A stretch of 64,000 nt of DNA. Source: Podocnemis expansa. Its lineage: Eukaryota > Chordata > Testudines > Podocnemididae. The notes beneath the pieces were generated by a model that did not search any database, had not been told where the DNA came from, and worked only from the letters and a program-made list of their open reading frames with translations. The stretch lies in the NCBI GenBank assembly GCA_007922195.1, contig ML681995.1, forward strand, positions 21,376,566 to 21,440,565, in the 5' to 3' direction. Position 1 is the first letter of the stretch. Each line of letters opens with the position of its first letter. Below are positions 58,434-64,000 of this stretch, piece by piece. The translations under genes and the position numbers were made by a program.

Positions 58434-59584
58434 GCCACCTTCACTACCCACCCTGATTCATCCTCAGAACAGGCCTGTCCTATGCTTTAAATCAGGTGTG
58501 GGGGGGGTCCTGTTTGGAAAATAGCATGTGATTCTGTAATTAATGTCTGTATCAGTGTACACATTGCCAAATCAAAGAATTTTGGAACTCTCTGTGCTAT
58601 GGAAATTTCTTCCCCCCACCATGTCCTTTAAGCCATTTCTTCAAGCAAAAAGATCTGTAGGTGACCTTGTTTTTAGGAACAACATTTTTCAGGCAATATC
58701 AACTGAGTGGTAGTTGCTGTTGTCCTTCTGTTTTCTTGTTCACATATGCAAAGTCTGATTCTAAGTCCCCATCATTTCAGCCCACCTGTAAGATAGATGT
58801 TTCCAGGAAAACTTCCATGATCCCTTTTTACCAACAGTTCAGCATCCCATAGGTACACTCAAACTCCAATATTCTCCTTGGTAAACACCTGGTCATTATG
58901 TCAAACTTTCATGACATCTACTTCCAGAGGAATTGGCATGGGGGACACCCATTTCCTTGGCCCCTTCCTTACTGTTTGTACTTCCCTCTCACTGCAAGCA
59001 AGTCTCATGTGATCTTAGAAAAGATGTGAAACTAGCTTTCCTAATTATAAATGCTTGCTTTCCACCTGTGAGATGTTATTTGCCTTTGGCATGATATGGA
59101 GAATGATAATCCCTTTTGAGTGACTCATTATATCACTAACTGTGCTATATGGTTATTTTATTAATCTCATTAGCGTACACTGGTAACTCAGATATATTTG
59201 TACATCCAAACAAAAGAATTAACTCATGTGTCTTGTTAAATTTCATCTTGTATCTCCATGATGCTTCTTCCAGGCAGGAAGACACTACCTGTTATTGCTG
59301 ATAAATTAAGTATGTTACTGTTTTAGCTAATAAAATGGGTGGTCTGGGTTCTGCTTCATCAGCACTATTTTACAATCCCTAACAGCTGACAAGGGAGAAG
59401 TGTAGGCTGTCTCTACATCTGGTCATATTCATCGCCAAACATATATAAAATCTCTGGCTAGAGGAGTAACTTAATGAAAAGCTAAGAATAATACAAAATA
59501 CTGATGGAGGATGGGCTTTGTATAAAAGATGCTGTAGTGCGACTCTAGAAATGTGGCACTTCCTGATCACTCTGGGCAAAGAAT
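58434..59584. other. No recognised feature
   Basis: AT-rich sequence. No gene, RNA or repeat boundary recognised. Confidence 0.45.
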
Positions 59585-59655
59585 GAAATCTTGACCCCAA
59601 TGTGGTCAATAGGAACTTGTTCATTAACTTCAGCAGAGCAAGATTTTACCTTTGA
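59585..59655. repeat. Fossil foldback repeat
   Basis: 'tgaaatcttgaccccaatgtggtcaat...ttaacttcagcagagcaagattttacc' reads like the amniote-wide 'tgaaatcctggccccattgaagtcaatgg...ccaggatttcacc' foldback, diverged. Confidence 0.5.
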
Positions 59656-59794
59656 TATCTCTGGACATAATTTCCAAGAACAACTGTCATTAGGCATTTT
59701 GGAACGTCAGGCCTATTAAAAGTTCATGTCCCACATCATTTCGGAAATTGGGACTTAGGTTCCTAAGCCAGTTAGGCTTTTTTTGGAAATGTTA

Positions 59795-59960
59795 CCCTTT
59801 GTTCTTCACTTCCTTTGCAATGTATAATGGGGATAATAGGGCTTCTGTTTCACAGAGATGGTGTAAAATCAATTTGTTAATGTTTGTGAGACTCTCCAAT
59901 ACCTAGGGTATTGGGGACTATGAAGTACCAAGATACACAGAAAAGCATTAAAAAGACTCC
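59795..59960 (+). mobile_element. CORE-SINE 3' fragment
   Basis: 'ttcacttcctttgcaatgtataatggggataatagggcttctgtttcacagagatggtgtaaaat...ttgtgagactctccaatacctagggtattggggac' matches the CORE-SINE stretch 'cccatctgtaaaatggggataatag.acttcc...ttgtgaggcgctcagatactatgg'. Only the 3' part is present. Confidence 0.65.
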
Positions 59961-60535
59961 ATTATTTTGGCCCTTTTGTGTGAAACCCATAAGAGGCTTT
60001 TTTGTTATGCTTTCCAGGATCCTACATCCCAGTCGCATAACCATCCACTTGTCCAATTCTTCGTGCTAATCTTAACTAAAACTTAGTGCTAGGTGAACAG
60101 ATCCACAAGTGAGGTAGGCCAAAAAAAAATCCAGTATGAATATAATCCACTTAGGGTAAGGACCTTCTATTCTTAAATGGCTGCAAAGTGCAAATCTAAA
60201 GTAAATTAAAATGGTGCATGCCTTCCAGGACTGATAGGAATTCTGGAATGAGGAAAATGTCTGCTGCCTTCACCTGGAGATAGGAAAGTAGCAAAGACTG
60301 ACATTTGCAAAATGGCTTAGTTATATGAGCAGCAGAGCGAGATCTTTCAGGTCATTTCTGGAGCTGTGGCTTAGGTTTGCATAGTTTCATTTTATATGAG
60401 TTTCATTGACTGGTTTTTGAGCTCATCTGTAGCCTAAAATTCAAATAAAACCTTAAAGAAAAGTGGCTTTTGTTACTCTAGAGAGGTAGTTTACCTGCTC
60501 TGGCAGGAAAAGAGTTAAAACCCTGCAGAGAGGGT
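59961..60535. other. No recognised feature
   Basis: Unassigned sequence leading up to the promoter-like segment. Confidence 0.4.
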
Positions 60536-60595
60536 AGAGCCAATGGGAGCAGAGGACTGCAGGACCAATCAGAGCACTCCAGACTATATAAAGCC
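60536..60595 (+). promoter_or_regulatory. CCAAT-CCAAT-TATA arrangement
   Basis: CCAAT at 60540-60544 and 60565-60569, and TATATAAAG at 60585-60593: two CCAAT boxes upstream of a TATA at plausible spacing. The surrounding sequence may be a repeat or LTR U3 rather than a host promoter. No ORF with a known domain follows; the ORFs downstream are artefact-like. Confidence 0.45.
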
Positions 60596-60968
60596 AGTGT
60601 TGCAGCTCCTGTTCTGGGCAGTTTGCCTCAGACCTGGGAGGGGGAAGGTCATACTGTCAGGGGGGCTGTAGGAAACCGGACCCCAAGCAGCTTTGTGGGG
60701 CACTGCTAGGTGTTTGGCTAGAGCAGAGCCTAGGTACGGGTACCTAGGGGGATGTGAATGGCCCAGGGGATCTGGCGAGAGCACAGGCCAGATAGGAGCA
60801 AGGATATTGAGGTGGTGCTCAGTGAAGTGCATAGGATCCTGGGCCAGGGCCAAGAGAAATGAGTGGGCCCAGGTATCACATGTTTCCCCTAGACTCCCAA
60901 GGGGTAGAGAAACAAGAAGTGAGCACTGGATTGACAGTGCTGGCCACTGGTTCAAATGTGCTGATTGG

Positions 60969-61260
60969 CAGGGATTAAAGTATAAATTGATGGGCCCCAG
61001 AACCCTCCTAATTGGGTAGGCCCCCCTTTCCCACAGGGTGGCCCCCTCCCACACCCTAACTCCTGCTCCCCAAATGCCAGCCCCCCCCACCCATCTACAC
61101 ACCCCACTCCTGCCACCCAAATGCCAGCCCCCCACCTGCCTACCCCACACCCCCCTTCCTGCCCCCAAACACCAGCCACCCACCTGTGTACTTCACATCT
61201 CAACTCCTGCCCCCCCCACATGCCAGCCCCTATCTGTCTACCTGCACCCAGCCAGATTCA
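60969..61260. mobile_element. hAT left end, truncated
   Basis: CAGGGATTAAAGTATAAATTG at 60969 continues 'gatgggccccagaaccctcctaattgggtaggcccccc', matching the 55925 left arm. The C-rich interior (61030-61250) is tandem-like ('ccatctacacaccccactcctgccacccaaatgccag'). No right terminus. Confidence 0.65.
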
Positions 61261-61613
61261 GCAGTGGAGAATGGGAATGACAGAATGCCTCAAGCATTTT
61301 GCTCCAAAAGGAGCTGTGTAAAACCCTACTCCTGTCTTAAACCTTTCAGGCTGAAATAGCCAGTGGCCTCTCTTACAGGTCCCTTTTTAACTAAGGGTAG
61401 CTTTTACCCCTTAACTAACCCAAATAGATTTGGAACAAGCAGAGAATAGCAATTCACAAAAAGACAATATTTCATATTTCACCTTAGTAGAATTACAGAT
61501 ATTGATAATTTGTGAACAGACTAACCCCAAATACCACTACCCACTATCTCTTGCATCCAGTATGTTAATACTTAATTGTGCCCTTTGGTGTTCATGCTAA
61601 TACAAAACCCATG
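61261..61613. other. No recognised feature
   Basis: Unassigned short AT-rich stretch. The ATG at 61611-61613 is the target-site copy of the next element. Confidence 0.4.
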
Positions 61614-61973
61614 GGCTGTGTTCACACACAGGTGTTATTTCGATACAAGTTGTGTTGAAACAACTTGTATGGAAATAATGCCTTATTTCGAAGTAATTTA
61701 ATTTGAATTAACAGTTTGTTAATTCGAATTAAGGAAAAAAGCTCAAAGCGAAATAGCACTTTCAGGGAACAGTTATTTCGAAACAAGTCACTGTTGTTTC
61801 AAAACAATGTTTGGATGGCATTGTTTCGAAACAGTCATTTCGAAACAACATTGTTTCGTCCCCACATGGGGTTTAAGTTGTTTCGAAACCACCGTGCGTC
61901 GTGTGAACAGGGTATTTCTTATTTCGAAACAACCTCTGTTGTTTCGAAATAAGAGTGCTGTGTGAACACAGCC
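61614..61973. mobile_element. Palindrome-rich TIR element, 3-bp TSD (copy 5)
   Basis: Termini GGCTGTGTTCACACA (61614) and TGTGAACACAGCC (ending 61973) are perfectly inverted over 10 bp and flanked by ATG at 61611-61613 and 61974-61976. The interior has many 'gtttcgaaacaa', 'atttcgaaac' and 'aattcgaatt' palindromic units and closely matches the outer zones of copy 2 (10668-11312). It is the cleanest copy in the window. Confidence 0.92.
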
Positions 61974-62021
61974 ATGCAGATTAGAAGGCCCCCTGTTAGG
62001 CACAGCTTCTAAATTTCCAAA

Positions 62022-62275
62022 GGGATAGCCATGTTAGTCTAGTCCAGCAAAAAAACAAGGAGGCATGTGGCACTTAAAGACTAACAGATTTATTTTTCAC
62101 ATGAGCTTTTGTGGGAGAAAATCCCACATCGTCAGATGCTTCAAAGATGGGTGAACTTACAGAATGGAATGAAAATAAAAGCAAGGGGGTGTAAAATATA
62201 GGATCAGGTCATACAGTAACAGCAAATCAGAGTAGTTGTTAGGTTCGAAGCCTGAAGTCAAATTACCTTTGGTAA
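62022..62275. mobile_element. Penelope arm, left arm only
   Basis: 'tccaaagggatagccatgttagtctagtccagcaaaaaaacaagg...cacttaaagactaacagatttatttttcac...gtgggagaaaatcccacatcgtcagatgc' then 'acttacagaatggaatgaaaataaa...ggatcaggtcatacagtaacagcaaatcagag'. This is the left arm as at 32444. No right arm or endonuclease follows. Confidence 0.75.
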
Positions 62276-64000
62276 TGGGAAAAAGAACCTGTAGTCTCAA
62301 TTCAGTTGCTTCTCCATCATACCCATCTAGAAGATGCATCTCCATTGGACATACCTGACTTCACCCTTACTGGTGATACAACATCAGAGCATGAAACAAC
62401 TGTTCCTGGCTCTCCTGCTCCATCTACCCCTTCAACACCTTAGCTTCCCTGGACCAACCAGACACAACATCTTCTCTGGTTCCAGCTACTTCCCCACTAC
62501 CTGCAATCACACCACCACCTTGTAGTGTGGGCATACCAGAAGTTTGCTATAAGCTACCTTGAGACAGAAGGCCTCCTAATCAGCTGGATCTTTAGCTACT
62601 GGTGAGCCCCTCTTCATGGAGCAGAATAACTCCCCAGGGGTTTGCCAGGGATGGGGCAGTCTAACCTCATCTCCTAGTTTAGTTCTTATTCTTTCCGGGG
62701 GTGGGGGGGGGTGGGCTTTTTCGTGGGGGGGGAGGAGTATGTGGTGTTGTGGACTACCTAAATGGGAGGGTCATTTAGGCGCTAGGGAAACCTGTCTCTT
62801 GGGTCCTCTCTCTCTCAGTTCTCTTTCAGTAAAGACTCCTTACACAACTCTGAATATGCTGCCTCTCATTATTGGATTATAATTTCCCCTAAGCCTGGTT
62901 TACATATAAACTAGTCTCAGACTGTTGCGGTATACCACTTGCTACACTGCAAAGCCCAATTCAGAGTCATCAAACTTCACTTATTGCTGTTTCCTTTACT
63001 GGCTGGTGGAGTTTCTCCACAGACTTTCTTTATGATTTAAAACATAGAGGTAAGACCTCCAGGATGCAAACTGACTGAACACTTTTAGTTCTTAGTAGTG
63101 TTTGCACAAGCTACTTCAATAATGCAACAGGAAACAGTGACTTTATAAGAAGTAACATTCTGGAGACCCGTAAACATTCTAGTGTCTGTACTATAGCAGA
63201 TTTTTATAGAAGACTTCAGGTACTATGATGGTTGAGAATAATTTAATCCTTGCCTTGTTACAGCATAGGTGAAACTGGAAAATCATGATTTATTTGGCAC
63301 AAATTTAGCATAACACATCAGTTTAACAGGGTACATTAAACTAGATAATTCAGAATGGAAGTCAAAATCAAGATGAAAAAGTTTATTATATATTTTTTTG
63401 TTTCTCATAGCAACATAACATGCTAATAACTTGGAGGACCGTAACAGCATTCTAAATACATGTTGGGTCTTTTCAGGGGCCCCTTTTGCAAAATTCCATC
63501 AACTGTTTTTCTGCCTTTGATGGAGTTACTTCCTGAGGCTAATCCTCCACAGATGGTTAGCCATGGGGGCAGAGAGAAATAATTTTGACGAGCCCATTTT
63601 TTAGCCTCTAAAATGGTTTAAATTGTATCAATGGCCAGGATTTTCTAAAATTATTTGTAGGGTAAGATCTTTTGGATCCCCAACAAAAATCTTCACACAC
63701 AGTCTTCCCATGTTGCCTCTTTATATTATGCAACTTGTGCTAGGCTGTCAATTCACTTGGTATATATTTTCCCCCAGCCAAATGAGAAACATTTCCAACC
63801 CAGATGTTTAATATAAGTTTGTTTGCCAGGTTGCATGGCCTCCCTACTTAGCTGTCATTTTTAAAAATAAAGTATACTTATCTATTTGAAAATATAGATC
63901 CTTGTGTCCATCACTTTTCATTTCTCTGAATAGCTGTGCCCACATCTCAAAGTATGAGGGCATTTTTGTTTGTTTATTTTTAGAAGGAATCTCATTATAC
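62276..64000. other. No recognised feature
   Basis: AT-rich. A short G-run near 62697-62732. ORFs at 62157-62525 and others are without a recognisable domain. Confidence 0.5.

Noticed and set aside
60584..61183. 199-codon minus ORF
   Set aside because: Spans a promoter-like segment and hAT C-rich repeat; glycine/tryptophan-rich artefact of the tandem tract.

Overview
This window looks like non-coding DNA from an amniote, most likely a non-avian reptile such as a turtle or crocodilian. The reasons are CR1 LINEs with degenerate EN and RT domains, CORE-SINE/MIR-like copies, a Penelope-like element, a Tigger (pogo) transposon, and many hAT-type and other inverted-repeat elements. I found no host exon, tRNA, rRNA or intact host gene. 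The recognisable coding remnants belong to transposable elements: two CR1s, two pogo-type transposases and one Penelope-like endonuclease. The window is probably intergenic or intronic.

Region by region. 1-990 is a plus-strand CR1 3' end. About 1845-2035 is a MIR-like SINE, and 2549-3026 is a hAT with a perfect 8-bp target-site duplication (TSD). From about 5475 to 11400 lies one long minus-strand CR1 (ORF1 zinc-knuckle/coiled-coil remnant, EN, RT), broken by four later insertions: a hAT, a palindrome-rich 3-bp-TSD element, a Penelope-arm hairpin and a second palindrome-rich element. 12645-13064 is a hAT. 15700-16552 is LTR-like. A second minus-strand CR1 lies at 18666-20990 and is interrupted by a small hAT. 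22248-23446 is a hAT carrying an expanded tandem repeat.

26970-29428 is a complete Tigger-type transposon (TIRs, TA duplication, transposase broken by three frameshifts). 32444-33470 is a Penelope-like fragment with a GIY-YIG endonuclease between inverted arms of about 195 bp. 35854-37424 is a degraded jerky/Tigger-like transposase whose start codon directly abuts six 43-bp tandem repeats; a hAT at 37870-38261 sits downstream. 38622-40072 is the largest palindrome-rich element, with a GC-rich interior. 44215-47232 holds three hATs. 48476-48771 is another inverted-repeat element. 50500-51460 is GC-rich repeat debris. Further Penelope arms lie at 52655-52970, 55222-55520 and 62022-62275. A 27-nt exact match to the 5' end of U2 snRNA is at 54017-54043. 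More hATs are at 54636-54975 and 55925-56828, and palindrome-rich elements at 58024-58430 and 61614-61973.

The most informative signals are: (1) a dispersed family of 3-bp-TSD elements built from short palindromic modules around TTTCGAAA or AGTTTGAACTAA, some with GC-rich tandem cargo; (2) the link between an abundant SINE-looking reptile repeat and inverted terminal arms of a Penelope-like element; (3) the U2 snRNA fragment beside a sequence present twice in the window; and (4) the 43-bp tandem array joined to a transposase start codon. Family names rest on reading motifs, TIRs and TSDs by eye; no database search was possible.
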